DNA of 64,000 bases from Euzebya pacifica (lineage in GTDB: Bacteria; Actinomycetota; Nitriliruptoria; Euzebyales; Euzebyaceae), in contig NZ_CP031165.1 in NCBI RefSeq assembly GCF_003344865.1, positions 62,001-126,000 on the forward strand. The letters run 5' to 3'. The position numbers and the translations under genes are program-made. The stretch's first letter is position 1. Each line of letters starts with the position of its first letter. Positions 53,111 to 61,937 of the stretch are shown here, one piece after another. The notes beneath the pieces were generated by a model. It saw only the letters and a program-made list of their open reading frames with translations. It was not told the origin of the DNA and searched no databases.

Positions 53111-53806
53111 TCACCGGTCCTCGAGCAGTCGCCGTTCGTACTTGGCCCGGACGCGCGCCCGACGGGCGACCTTCTTGGGTGGGGTGGGCTGGCGCACGAC
53201 TCGGACGGCACCGCGGGCGTCAGCGACGTCGACCCACTTCCGTTCCAGCAGCCTCGCGCGCACGATCGCGCCGGTGCGGGGGCCGGCCGCGGCCGCGACG
53301 ACGCTGGCCAGGTCCGAACGTGCCATCCCGGCGGTCCCGCCGGCCTGCCCGGCCTCGGCCACCGCGGTCTTGAGCTCGGGCATCCACAGCAGGTTGGTGA
53401 GGGCCAGGTGGTCCTGATCGGGGTTGTGGCCCGTCGGCCTGACCTGGTGGACGCCGGCGGCATCGACGTCGGTCAGCCCCCACCACGACGGCAGCAGCTC
53501 CGCCGCCGCGGCAACGTGGCCGGCATCGCCGGCCAGGACACAGCGGTCGCACACCCGGCCGTACCACCCGGCCTGGGTGGGCAGGCGTGCCAGCGTGTCC
53601 GCGGCGGACTTGATCTCCACCCCGATGATCGCGTCGGCGTGGATGACGACCAGGTCGGCTCGTGCCGATCCCCGGCCGAGCCCCAGCTCGTGGACGACCA
53701 GGACCGGCTCGTCCATCCCGCCGAACGTCTCGACGAGGTCGTCGACCACCCGCGCCCGGACCTCGGCCTCGGACAGGGCGTCGGCACCGGTCGTGGAGCG
53801 TCCCAT
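53111..53806 (-). CDS. sce7726-family protein (nuclease-like fold)
   Basis: A 231-residue protein matching the sce7726 family: SARADLVVIHADAIIGVEIKSAADTLARL followed by QAGWYGRVCDRCVLA. The Asp...Glu-x-Lys arrangement (ADLVV, VEIKS) has the look of a PD-(D/E)xK nuclease core. Members are scattered, often near mobile or phage genes; their role is unknown. Here it stands alone, with a basic C-terminal tail (KKVARRARVRAKYERR) that could bind nucleic acid. Confidence 0.75.
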   Translation of the reverse strand: MGRSTTGADALSEAEVRARVVDDLVETFGGMDEPVLVVHELGLGRGSARADLVVIHADAIIGVEIKSAADTLARLPTQAGWYGRVCDRCVLAGDAGHVAAAAELLPSWWGLTDVDAAGVHQVRPTGHNPDQDHLALTNLLWMPELKTAVAEAGQAGGTAGMARSDLASVVAAAAGPRTGAIVRARLLERKWVDVADARGAVRVVRQPTPPKKVARRARVRAKYERRLLEDR

Positions 53807-53875
53807 GGGCCGAGCGTACGGCCGGTCACTGGCCCGGCGGGGGAGGGGCCGACGTGGGGTGACCCTGTCGTCGTC

Positions 53876-54343
53876 TCAGCAGGTCCCGAAAACGGCGGTC
53901 GCCTCGCCGGCCAGCTCCGGGCACGGCCCCTCGACGACGACCTCCACGTTGGAGGCGGCAACGACGTCGTGAACCCGGAGGCCGACGGTCGGTCCGTCGC
54001 CGGAGTCCAGCTCGGCGATCATCGGGGCGGAGAGCACGTAGACGAGGCGACCGATCCCGGCCTTCACGTGGGCGGTGGCGCACATCGCACAGTGCTCCCC
54101 GCTCGTGTACATCGTCGCCCCTGCGCGTTCGTCGGGGTCGAGGTGGCGCGATGCCCACGACGCGAGCGCGAGCTCCGGGTGGGCGGTGACATCACCCGTG
54201 GTCACCACCTCGTTGCGACGCTCGGCAAGGACCGCGCCATCGGCAGAGACCAGCACGGACCCGTACGGCTGGTCGCCGGCGTCCACAGCCGCTGCCGCCA
54301 GCTCGATGCAGCGGCGAAGGTGCGTGAGGTCGGTCTCGTTCAT
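53876..54343 (-). CDS. Nucleoside/cytidine deaminase-fold protein
   Basis: A 155-residue zinc deaminase of the guanine-deaminase/CDA superfamily. The zinc and proton-shuttle motif is AHPELA (His-Pro-Glu instead of the usual His-Ala-Glu) and the cysteines lie in SGEHCAMCA (usual xPCxxC). The variants suggest a substrate different from cytidine; guanine or a modified base is possible. It is divergent from the diguanylate cyclase at 54520. Confidence 0.85.
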   Translation of the reverse strand: MNETDLTHLRRCIELAAAAVDAGDQPYGSVLVSADGAVLAERRNEVVTTGDVTAHPELALASWASRHLDPDERAGATMYTSGEHCAMCATAHVKAGIGRLVYVLSAPMIAELDSGDGPTVGLRVHDVVAASNVEVVVEGPCPELAGEATAVFGTC

Positions 54344-54474
54344 GGGGGTGGCCGGTCGCGGGTCGACGATGGTGGAGGGACTCTAACCACGGTCCTGTCG
54401 GGCACCACCGCACAACGTCACCGAGCTGTCCGTGCGACTTCCCTGGCGAAGTCCTCATCACCGGGTGGGGCCTG

Positions 54475-54517
54475 CCGATCCGGTACAGAAGGGCAACTCC
54501 TCTGAACCGGGACTCGG
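54475..54517 (+). other. Leader hairpin before the diguanylate cyclase gene
   Basis: CCGA-TCCGGT-A-CAG (54475-54488) can fold back on CTG-A-ACCGGGA-C-TCGG (54502-54517), with a 13-base loop containing AAGGG. The stem ends 2 bases before the ATG at 54520, so it could influence start access. No match to a known riboswitch is claimed. Confidence 0.35.
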
Positions 54518-54519
54518 TG

Positions 54520-55638
54520 ATGGCGCACGCAGGCGCGGACAGTGTCGACCGGCGCGACGGACTCCGTCGACGCATCTATCTCGCGTGCCTCATCGTGGGA
54601 ATCCCGATCCTCCTGACCGTGTGGTGGACCCACCGCGCCGACGACCCCTTCCTGGCCCTTGCCTATCCCTTGAGCGCGGCCTCGCAGGTCGTGGTCGTCG
54701 TCGGGCTGCTGCGCGGCAGCATGGGGGTGCGGACCGCGGAACGTGTCGTGCTGGCGGGCATCGTCGTGACCTACCTCGGCGGCCTCGGGGTCGGGGTGGT
54801 CACCGCACCCGACCTCGCCAGCGTCGACGAACAGCTGACGCTCTCGGCCCTGCTGACGGTCAACCTCATGCCGATGCTGGCCTACGTCACCTTCGACACC
54901 GCTCGCGCGCTCCAGGTGTCGCTGGCGATCGTCGGGGCCTACATCGGGATCGTCGGGATCCGCTTGGTGCCCGAGGCGCTGTCGGGACGGCTGGGCGGCG
55001 AAGCGACGGACTACCTCAGCCAGATGATCTTCCTGCTGGCGGCGGTCGGCCTGCTGCACGTCATCGCCCAGGTGAAGTCGCAGGCGGCAGAGGCGCGACT
55101 GACCGCCGAGGCGATGGAGGAGCTGGCCAACACCGACGCCCTGACCGGCATCGCCAACCGCCGGCAGCTGCACCAGGTGCTGGAGGAGTGGGTGGGCGCC
55201 GCGGCGGCCGACACCAACCTCGCCGTCGTCCTGATCGACCTCGACCACTTCAAGCGGGTCAACGACCGCCACGGGCACGAGACGGGCGATGCGGTGCTGC
55301 GCCGGGTCGCCCGCACGCTCGTCGATGTTGCGCGTCCGGGAGACCTCGTCGGTCGTTGGGGCGGTGAGGAGTTCCTCGTGATCGCCCCGGCGACGACCAA
55401 GGACGAAGCAGTCGTGCTCGCCGAGGCCTGTCGCGTGGCCCTGTCGGCCACGACCGCCCCAGCGGTGGGACGGATCACCGCGAGCTTCGGTGTCGCGGTC
55501 CACCTCGACGACGACACCGCATGGACGTTGCTTCGTCGGGCCGACGACGCCCTGTACCAAGCCAAGGCGCAGGGTCGTGACCGGGTGGAGATCGAGGTGG
55601 CCGAGGGACGGGAGCTGCGCACCTCCGGCGTGGCCTGA
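54520..55638 (+). CDS. Membrane-bound GGDEF diguanylate cyclase with I-site
   Basis: A 372-residue protein. About six membrane helices (residues 19-182) are followed by a short coiled linker and a GGDEF domain. The active site is GGEEF (281-285), with DLDHFKRVND for substrate binding. RPGD at 272-275 sits exactly five residues before GGEEF, the canonical inhibitory RxxD site, so the enzyme should be product-inhibited. The first gene of this kind in the window lacks that site. ATG 54520 is chosen over the GTG at 54517. Confidence 0.9.
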   Translation: MAHAGADSVDRRDGLRRRIYLACLIVGIPILLTVWWTHRADDPFLALAYPLSAASQVVVVVGLLRGSMGVRTAERVVLAGIVVTYLGGLGVGVVTAPDLASVDEQLTLSALLTVNLMPMLAYVTFDTARALQVSLAIVGAYIGIVGIRLVPEALSGRLGGEATDYLSQMIFLLAAVGLLHVIAQVKSQAAEARLTAEAMEELANTDALTGIANRRQLHQVLEEWVGAAAADTNLAVVLIDLDHFKRVNDRHGHETGDAVLRRVARTLVDVARPGDLVGRWGGEEFLVIAPATTKDEAVVLAEACRVALSATTAPAVGRITASFGVAVHLDDDTAWTLLRRADDALYQAKAQGRDRVEIEVAEGRELRTSGVA

Positions 55639-55664
55639 CACTCGAGGCAGGCACACTGGTCCGT

Positions 55665-56015
55665 GTGATCTCGTGGCCCCGCACCGTTGTCGTCGTGTCG
55701 CTGGTCGGTGTGCTCCTCGGCGGGTGCGGGATCGGTGGCGGGGTGCAGGAGGTCCGCCTCGAGCGGCTGGCCGACGAGCAGGATGCATGGGACGGGCGTG
55801 ACGTCCGCACCCGCGGCATCGTGAGGATGGCCGAGCAGCCCCTGCACTACTGGATCGAGGACGACGTCCCGAACCGGGTCGAGATCCAGCCCGCCGACGC
55901 CGTGGAGGACCATGTGGGACGGCAGGTGATCGTCGAGGGAACCTTCCGCTTCCGCGACGACGAGGGTCGCCGGATCACCGTCGGCACCGTCGAGGTCGTC
56001 ACCCCGGACAGCTGA
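55665..56015 (+). CDS. Small lipoprotein of unknown function
   Basis: A 116-residue exported protein. The signal (WPRTVVVVSLVGVLLGGC) ends in a lipobox LGGC, so it should be lipid-anchored outside the membrane. The mature part (DVRTRGIVRMAEQPLHYWIED, HVGRQVIVEGTFRFRDDEG) has an OB-fold-like beta pattern. The GTG at 55665 follows the cyclase by 26 bases and may be co-transcribed with it. Confidence 0.72.
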   Translation: MISWPRTVVVVSLVGVLLGGCGIGGGVQEVRLERLADEQDAWDGRDVRTRGIVRMAEQPLHYWIEDDVPNRVEIQPADAVEDHVGRQVIVEGTFRFRDDEGRRITVGTVEVVTPDS

Positions 56016-56025
56016 CTCGGGCAGG

Positions 56026-56955
56026 TCAGGTCCAGTCCAGGGCCGACCGACGGTTCCAGTAGGCCGCCGGGTCCTCCGGGGTGACGGTCGGCAGGTCGTC
56101 GGGGTCCACCTCGACCGCGCCGACGTTGGATCGCAGGTGGGCCTCCGTGGCCGCCCCGGACAGCACCACGTCGACGAACGGCTGGGCCAGGACGGCGGCG
56201 ATCGCCAGCGCATCGCTCGACGCCGGTCCCCTGAGCGCGTGGTCGCCGCGGGCGGTCAGCCGACCGTTGGCCAGCGCCTCCTTGACGATCACTCCCCACC
56301 CGGCGTCGTGGGCCTCCGCCAGGGCTGGGCCGGCGGAGGGCTCGAGGACGTTCCACGTTGCCTGCACACAGCGGAAGGGGCTGCCGGGGATCGCCAGGGC
56401 CCGGCGGATCGTGTCGGCCTGACCGGGACCGGAGACCGACAGGCCGACCGTGACCGGTTCGGCTCGCAGGGCGTCGAGCACCGCCTCGTCCTCGAGGATC
56501 CCCGAGTCCAGCGTCGCGGAGTGCACCTGGTACAGGCCCAACCGATCGCCCAGCAGCGCGTCGGTCTCGGCCCGCTGCCGCTCGAACGTCGCCAGCGAGT
56601 GGTCCTTCACTTCGTGCACGTCGGCCTCGACCTGCCAGTCGGCGGTGTAGGTGTAGCCCCACTTCGACCCGATCGTCACGGGCGCCGACGGCGACCAGTC
56701 CGACAGGAACGCCTCGGCGCGCCCGTACGAGCGGGCCGCATCGACGTAGGTGATGCCCAGCGCGACGGCGAGGTCGAGGACGCGGTGTGCCCTGCGGCGC
56801 ATGCCCTCCACGGAGCGGTCCTCGCCGACGTCGTCGGCGTGACCCACGTTGATGTAGCCAGGGCGTCCCAGCGCCGCCAGGCCGAGCCCGATTCGGCCGA
56901 TCGTGGGGCCGCCGCGGCCGAGGGTCGTCGTGGGCAACCGGTCGGTGTTCGTCAT
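56026..56955 (-). CDS. Aldo/keto reductase
   Basis: A 309-residue (alpha/beta)8-barrel NADPH oxidoreductase. The catalytic tetrad is visible: Asp and Tyr in VDAARSYGRAE, Lys in IGSKWGYT, His in YQVHSAT. Substrate is unknown. The ATG at 56955 is divergent from the PucR regulator. Confidence 0.88.
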   Translation of the reverse strand: MTNTDRLPTTTLGRGGPTIGRIGLGLAALGRPGYINVGHADDVGEDRSVEGMRRRAHRVLDLAVALGITYVDAARSYGRAEAFLSDWSPSAPVTIGSKWGYTYTADWQVEADVHEVKDHSLATFERQRAETDALLGDRLGLYQVHSATLDSGILEDEAVLDALRAEPVTVGLSVSGPGQADTIRRALAIPGSPFRCVQATWNVLEPSAGPALAEAHDAGWGVIVKEALANGRLTARGDHALRGPASSDALAIAAVLAQPFVDVVLSGAATEAHLRSNVGAVEVDPDDLPTVTPEDPAAYWNRRSALDWT

Positions 56956-57020
56956 GCGGCGGACCCTACGACGCGAGGGCCCGACCGACGCGGGGGCGGA
57001 CGCCGGTAGGCTGCCGCGCC

Positions 57021-57062
57021 GTGAGCCGACACCCGCTTCTCCCTGCCAGCGCGGCGCCATGA
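57021..57062 (+). CDS. Putative 13-codon leaderless upstream peptide
   Basis: A GTG at 57021, eight bases after a -10-like TAGGCT (57007-57012), opens a frame VSRHPLLPASAAP whose TGA (57060-57062) overlaps the regulator's ATG (57059). The regulator has no ribosome site of its own, so translation could be coupled. There is no clear -35, so this is a hypothesis from spacing alone. Confidence 0.35.
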   Translation: MSRHPLLPASAAP

Positions 57063-58372
57063 CGAGCCGTCCGCTGCAGGGCCGGCTGGTGCGCGAGGAC
57101 GAACCCGGGGCGGAGGAGATCCTGCGGTTGGTCGGGGTGGTCGGGGACCGGCTGCAGGCCCGGTTCCCCGAGATCAACGACACGATGAACCTTGCCATCG
57201 AGGACGCCATCGACGTGCTCGACGACCCCGAGATCCTCGACTCGATGCACGCAAGCGTCGAGGGCAACGTCGTCACCATCCTCCACCTGCTGCGCCAGGG
57301 CATCCCGCTGGAGCACGCCCAGCCGATCACGGCGGCCACCGACTACGCCCGGCGAACCGCCCAGCAGGGGGTGCCGTCCGCCGCCCTCCGCCGGGCGTAC
57401 CACATCGGCTCTGACGACCTGCTCAACCACATGTTCGAGGAGATCCAGCAGCTCGACGCCGAAGCCGACGTCAAGCTGCGGCTCCTCCACCACCTCGCCG
57501 GGTGGATGCACCAGTACGTCGACTGGATCACCGCAGTCGTGCTCGAGGTCCACGAGGAGGAACGGCGCCACGTCCTCCAGCGCCGCGCGAGCGTCGTCTC
57601 CGGGCTCGTCCAGCGGGTCCTCGACGGCCGACCGGTCCCCCCTGCCGACTTCCTGAACCGCACCGGCTACCGCCTGTCGCAGGTCCACATCGCTGCAGTC
57701 GCCTGGCTGGCAGGGGCCAACCAGGGCACCGACCGGACCGCCGACCTGACGGAGGTCGGGCACCGGCTGGCCGGGCTGCTCGACAGCCACGGCGCGCCGC
57801 TGCTGGTGCCGGTCGACCGCAACGCGGTGCGGATCTGGATCGGTCTGGGGCAGCGGTCCGACCCCGTCGACATGGCCGACCTGCGTCGGCGGCTCGACGT
57901 CGACGCCGACGTCAGGGTGGCGCTCGGCACCCCGCTCGACGGACCGGATGGCTTCCGCCGCAGCCTCGAGCAGGCCGAGGTGGTCAAGGTCGTCCCGACG
58001 GTGGCAAGCACGTCGGTGACGCGAGCCGTCGGCTGGGCCGAGGACGGCATGACCACGGTTGCTCGGCTCGCCCACGACCTCGGCGGGACGCGACGCTGGG
58101 TCCGCGAGGTGCTCGGACCGTTGGCGGAGGACACCGAGGGCGCCGAGCGATTGCGCGAGACCGTCCGGGTGCACCTCCGGAACGGCGGCAGCTACGTGCG
58201 GACCGGCGAGGTGCTGCTGCTGCATCGCAACACCGTCAAGTACCGGATCCAGCAGGTCGAGGCGATGCGTGGCCGACCGCTCGAGGACGGCCGGCTGGAC
58301 CTCGAGCTCGCGTTGCATGCCTGGCACCTGCTGGGGTCGGTGGTCCTGGTCGGCGGAGGACACACCCGCTGA
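57059..58372 (+). CDS. PucR/CdaR-type transcriptional regulator
   Basis: A 437-residue regulator. An RsbRD-like N-terminal helical domain (about 20-160) is followed by a GGDEF-like degenerate middle and a C-terminal PucR helix-turn-helix (about 385-430), with the signature LRNGGSYVRTGEVLLLHRNTVKYRIQQVE. Regulators of this build are common beside lipid and aromatic catabolic genes in actinobacteria. The palindrome 16 bases after its stop, upstream of the acyl-CoA synthetase gene, is its most likely target. Confidence 0.85.
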   Translation: MTSRPLQGRLVREDEPGAEEILRLVGVVGDRLQARFPEINDTMNLAIEDAIDVLDDPEILDSMHASVEGNVVTILHLLRQGIPLEHAQPITAATDYARRTAQQGVPSAALRRAYHIGSDDLLNHMFEEIQQLDAEADVKLRLLHHLAGWMHQYVDWITAVVLEVHEEERRHVLQRRASVVSGLVQRVLDGRPVPPADFLNRTGYRLSQVHIAAVAWLAGANQGTDRTADLTEVGHRLAGLLDSHGAPLLVPVDRNAVRIWIGLGQRSDPVDMADLRRRLDVDADVRVALGTPLDGPDGFRRSLEQAEVVKVVPTVASTSVTRAVGWAEDGMTTVARLAHDLGGTRRWVREVLGPLAEDTEGAERLRETVRVHLRNGGSYVRTGEVLLLHRNTVKYRIQQVEAMRGRPLEDGRLDLELALHAWHLLGSVVLVGGGHTR

Positions 58373-58387
58373 CCACGGTCATCTGCG

Positions 58388-58406
58388 GTTGTGCAGCGTG
58401 CACAAC
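58388..58406. promoter_or_regulatory. Palindromic operator before the acyl-CoA synthetase gene
   Basis: GTTGTGCA (58388-58395), GCG, TGCACAAC (58399-58406): a perfect 8-bp inverted repeat. A -10-like GATATT lies at 58416-58421. It sits between the PucR-type regulator and three likely target genes. Confidence 0.55.
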
Positions 58407-58513
58407 AAGGCAACGGATATTCGTCCTGCCGGACCGTGTTGCCGTCGGTGACCTCGGGCCTACGTTCACCTCCCCGACATCAACCGAGCCGCAGCGCTCG
58501 ACGCGGAGCCGAC

Positions 58514-59992
58514 ATGAGCCTGGACTACCTCCCTTGGCGTTGCCCTGCCGACCGCCGAGCAGCCGTCGCCGTGCGTGATGACCGCACGGAGCTGACCTAT
58601 CGGCAGCTCGACGACTGGACCCGAGCGGTAGCGGGACAGCTGGCCGGGTCGGGCCTGGGGCGGGGTGACGTGGTGGCCATCGTGCTGCCCAACCGCGTCG
58701 AGCTCCTGGTGGTGATGCTGGCGGCCTGGCGCCTCGGCGCCGTAGCCACACCCGTCAACCCGGTGTTCACCGAGCACGAGGCCAGGTACCAGATCGAGGA
58801 CGCCGACGCGCTGATCGTGGTCAACGAAGGCCTGGACGAGAGCCCTCGTGGAGGTCGCATGGCCACCGGCGTCGACGACCTCGCGCGCCCGTCCGGCGAC
58901 CGGCCACCCGTCGGGCCGGAACCCGCCGACCTCGACGGCAGCGACCTGGCCCTCCTCATCTACACGAGCGGGTCCACCGGGCGGCCCAAGGGCGTGATGC
59001 TGGACCACGACAACGCTGAGGCGATGACCAGCCAGATGGTCCGTCACTTCGGCCTGACATCGGAGGACCACTGCATGCTGGTCCTTCCGCTGTTCCACGT
59101 GAACGCCATCATGGTCAGCGTGCTGTCGGTCTGGCGTGCCGGCGGGCAGGTGTCCGTCGTCGGCCAGTTCTCCGCCAGCCGGTTCTTCGATGACGTCGAG
59201 CGGTTGCGGCCCACCTACTTCTCCGCCGTGCCGACGATCTACGCGATGCTGGTGGCCCTGCCCGAGGAGGTGAAGCCGGACACCTCGTCGCTGCGCTTCG
59301 TCGTCTGCGGTGCTGCACCGGTGTCCGAGGAGCTGCTGGTCGCCAGCAACGAGCGCTACGGCTTCGAGATGGTCGAGGGGTACGGGCTGACCGAAGGCAC
59401 CTGTGCCTCCGCCTGCAACCCCGTCGACGGCGTCCGCAAGCTGGGGACCGTCGGGCCCGCCCTTCCCGGTCAGCAGATCCGTGTCGTCGACGAGGACGGG
59501 CACCCCGTCCCCAACGGCCAGCGCGGCGAGGTCCTGATCGCCGGCCCGACCGTCATGCGGGGCTACCTCGGGCGTCCCGAGGCCACCGCAGAGACCATCG
59601 TCGACGGCTGGCTGCGCACCGGGGACGTCGGCGTGCTCGACGACGACGGCTACCTCCGCATCGTCGATCGCGTGAAGGACATGATCATCCGCGGAGGCGA
59701 GAACCTGTACCCCAAGGAGATCGAGTCGGTCCTGACCACCGTCGACGGCGTGCTCGAGGCCGCCGTCGTCGGCCAGCACGACCCGTTGTTCGGTGAGGTC
59801 CCCGTCGCGTTCGTGTCCCGGTACCCCGGCTCGGATGTCGACGAGGAGACCCTCCTGGACCACTGCCGCCTGCACCTGACCAGGGTCAAGGTGCCGGTGG
59901 CCATCAACCTCGTCGAGGAACTGCCGCGCAACCCCGTCGGCAAGATCGACAAGCCGGGCCTTCGTCGGTCGCTGCAACCGCAGCCGACCTAG
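58514..59992 (+). CDS. Acyl-CoA synthetase (class I adenylate-forming)
   Basis: A 492-residue ATP-dependent acid-CoA ligase: P-loop YTSGSTGRPKG, EGYGLTEGTCAS, the hinge DRVKDMIIRGGENLYP and the catalytic lysine in NPVGKIDKPGL. It resembles fatty-acyl or aromatic acid ligases. Acid specificity cannot be read. It is followed by a DUF3556 membrane protein and an FAD oxidoreductase in the same direction. Confidence 0.88.
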   Translation: MSLDYLPWRCPADRRAAVAVRDDRTELTYRQLDDWTRAVAGQLAGSGLGRGDVVAIVLPNRVELLVVMLAAWRLGAVATPVNPVFTEHEARYQIEDADALIVVNEGLDESPRGGRMATGVDDLARPSGDRPPVGPEPADLDGSDLALLIYTSGSTGRPKGVMLDHDNAEAMTSQMVRHFGLTSEDHCMLVLPLFHVNAIMVSVLSVWRAGGQVSVVGQFSASRFFDDVERLRPTYFSAVPTIYAMLVALPEEVKPDTSSLRFVVCGAAPVSEELLVASNERYGFEMVEGYGLTEGTCASACNPVDGVRKLGTVGPALPGQQIRVVDEDGHPVPNGQRGEVLIAGPTVMRGYLGRPEATAETIVDGWLRTGDVGVLDDDGYLRIVDRVKDMIIRGGENLYPKEIESVLTTVDGVLEAAVVGQHDPLFGEVPVAFVSRYPGSDVDEETLLDHCRLHLTRVKVPVAINLVEELPRNPVGKIDKPGLRRSLQPQPT

Positions 59993-60112
59993 CGGACCAG
60001 CGCCCACCACCGTCGGCGACCGTCGACGTCCGACCACGAGCCACCGCTCGGGGGACGTCGTCGTGGGCCCTGCGCCGGCCTGCCCGCACACCTGCCAGCC
60101 AAGGAGAAGGAC

Positions 60113-61918
60113 ATGGGTTTCAAGACCGCAGACATGCCGCCGGTGGATCCGGCGGAGTACGACTCGATGCCGTTCATGGACCGCATGCGCATGCTTGCCA
60201 CGCACTGGGTCGAGTACGGCTTCGGCGGCCCCAAGCAGATGCACATGCTGTACGTGTACAAGCTGCTGTTCTACGTGATCGCAGGTGTCGTGGTCGTGGG
60301 GGTCAGCACTCCCGGCCTGTCGTTGGCCGACCTCGGCGACTGGTGGGGCGAGCCGATCGTCTACGAGAAGTTCATCGTCTGGACCCTGCTGTTCGAGATC
60401 ACGGGGTACGCCTCCTCGTCGGGTCCGCTGGCGTTCAAGTTCGCCCCCTTCACGGGTGGCTGGCGCTACTGGACCAGGCGCAACACCCTGCGGCTGCCGC
60501 CGTGGCCGAGCAAGGTGCCCCTCACCGCGGGTGACCACCGCACCCTCGCCGACGTCACCATCTACGGCACCATCCTGGTGCTGCTCGTCGGGTTGCTGCT
60601 GGCGCCCGGCACCCAGGACAACGCCTTCCCCGGAACCGACGCTGGCCTGATCCACCCGATGGGCCTGCTGGCCTACGTGGTCCTCATCGGCATCATGGGC
60701 CTGCGCGACCGCGTGGTGTTCCTGGCCGCCCGGTCCGAGCAGTACGTCGCCATCCTGTTCTTCTTCGCCGTCCTGTCGACCCCCGTCGACATGATCCTCG
60801 CCGCCAAGGTCGCGATGGTCAGCATCTGGATGGGCGCCGGCGTGTCGAAGTTCGGCCATCACTTCACGTCCGTGGTCCCGCCGATGGTGAGCAACACGCC
60901 CTGGATCACCTCGACGGCGTTCAAGCGGAAGCTCTACCGAGATTTCCCCAACGACCTGCGGCCCTCGCGGCTGAGCTGGGCGTTCGCCCACATCGGCGGC
61001 ACCGTCGTCGAGCTGTGCCTGCCGGTGGTGCTGCTGTTCTCGACCAACACCACGCTCACCTGGCTGGCAATCGGCGGGATGATCCTCTTCCACGTCTTCA
61101 TCACCTCCACCTTCCCGCTGGCCGTGCCGCTGGAGTGGAACGTGTTCTTCATGTTCGCGGTGGCGTGGCTGTTCGGCGGGTTCCCTGCAGGTGAGGGATG
61201 GGGCCTCGGCGACGTCAGCTCGCCGCTGGTCCTGCTGGCCTTCGCCGTGGCGTTCCTGACCATGCCGATCCTGGGCAACCTCCGGCCCGACCTGGTCAGC
61301 TTCCTGCCCTCCATGCGGCAGTACGCCGGGAACTGGGCGTCGGCCACCTGGGCGTTCCGTGGCGACGCGGCCGAGGACAAGCTCAACCAGCACCTGGTCA
61401 AGTACAACGCCAACCAGATCGACCAGCTGGCGGCGGCCTTCGGCAAGGAGGTCGCGGAGATCTTCATGCAGAAGGCAGTCGCCTGGCGGACGATGCACAG
61501 CCAGGGTCGGGCGTTGATCTCGCTGATGATGCGTCACCTCGACCGGCTCGAGAACTACCGCATCCGCGAGGCCGAGTTCACCTGCACGACCCTCGTCGGC
61601 TGGCAGTTCGGCGATGCCCACCTGCACAACGAGCAGACGATCACCGCGGTCCAGAAGCGCTGCAACTTCGAGCCGGGCGAGTGCGTCATCGTGTGGATCG
61701 AGTCCCAGCCCATCCACCGCAAGCGACTGGAGTACAAGGTCATCGACGCCGCGCTCGGCGTCGTCGAGCGGGGGCACTACCACCCGGCCGACGCCGTCAA
61801 CGAGCAGCCCTGGCTGCCCAACGGCCCGATCCCCCACACCGTCACCTGGCGGCGCGAGGGCTACGTGCCGATCGGCGAGTGGGCGCACCCGTCGGTTCGT
61901 GCGACGGTGGGGGCATGA
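60113..61918 (+). CDS. DUF3556 polytopic membrane protein
   Basis: A 601-residue protein. Residues about 40-410 carry eight or more membrane helices with conserved polar loops (FKFAPFTGGWRYWTRRNTLRLP, MGAGVSKFGHHFTSVVPPM). A soluble C-terminal domain of about 170 residues follows. It matches the DUF3556 family found in mycobacteria and relatives; function is unknown. AAGGAG-AAGGA precedes the ATG. The 120-base gap after the synthetase has no clear promoter, so they are probably co-transcribed. Confidence 0.8.
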   Translation: MGFKTADMPPVDPAEYDSMPFMDRMRMLATHWVEYGFGGPKQMHMLYVYKLLFYVIAGVVVVGVSTPGLSLADLGDWWGEPIVYEKFIVWTLLFEITGYASSSGPLAFKFAPFTGGWRYWTRRNTLRLPPWPSKVPLTAGDHRTLADVTIYGTILVLLVGLLLAPGTQDNAFPGTDAGLIHPMGLLAYVVLIGIMGLRDRVVFLAARSEQYVAILFFFAVLSTPVDMILAAKVAMVSIWMGAGVSKFGHHFTSVVPPMVSNTPWITSTAFKRKLYRDFPNDLRPSRLSWAFAHIGGTVVELCLPVVLLFSTNTTLTWLAIGGMILFHVFITSTFPLAVPLEWNVFFMFAVAWLFGGFPAGEGWGLGDVSSPLVLLAFAVAFLTMPILGNLRPDLVSFLPSMRQYAGNWASATWAFRGDAAEDKLNQHLVKYNANQIDQLAAAFGKEVAEIFMQKAVAWRTMHSQGRALISLMMRHLDRLENYRIREAEFTCTTLVGWQFGDAHLHNEQTITAVQKRCNFEPGECVIVWIESQPIHRKRLEYKVIDAALGVVERGHYHPADAVNEQPWLPNGPIPHTVTWRREGYVPIGEWAHPSVRATVGA

Positions 61919-61937
61919 CCCTCCAGGTGCGCAGCCG

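Noticed and set aside
54381-54519. Cyclic di-GMP riboswitch upstream of the GGDEF gene
   Set aside because: The leader folds, but I could not find the conserved GEMM core sequences.
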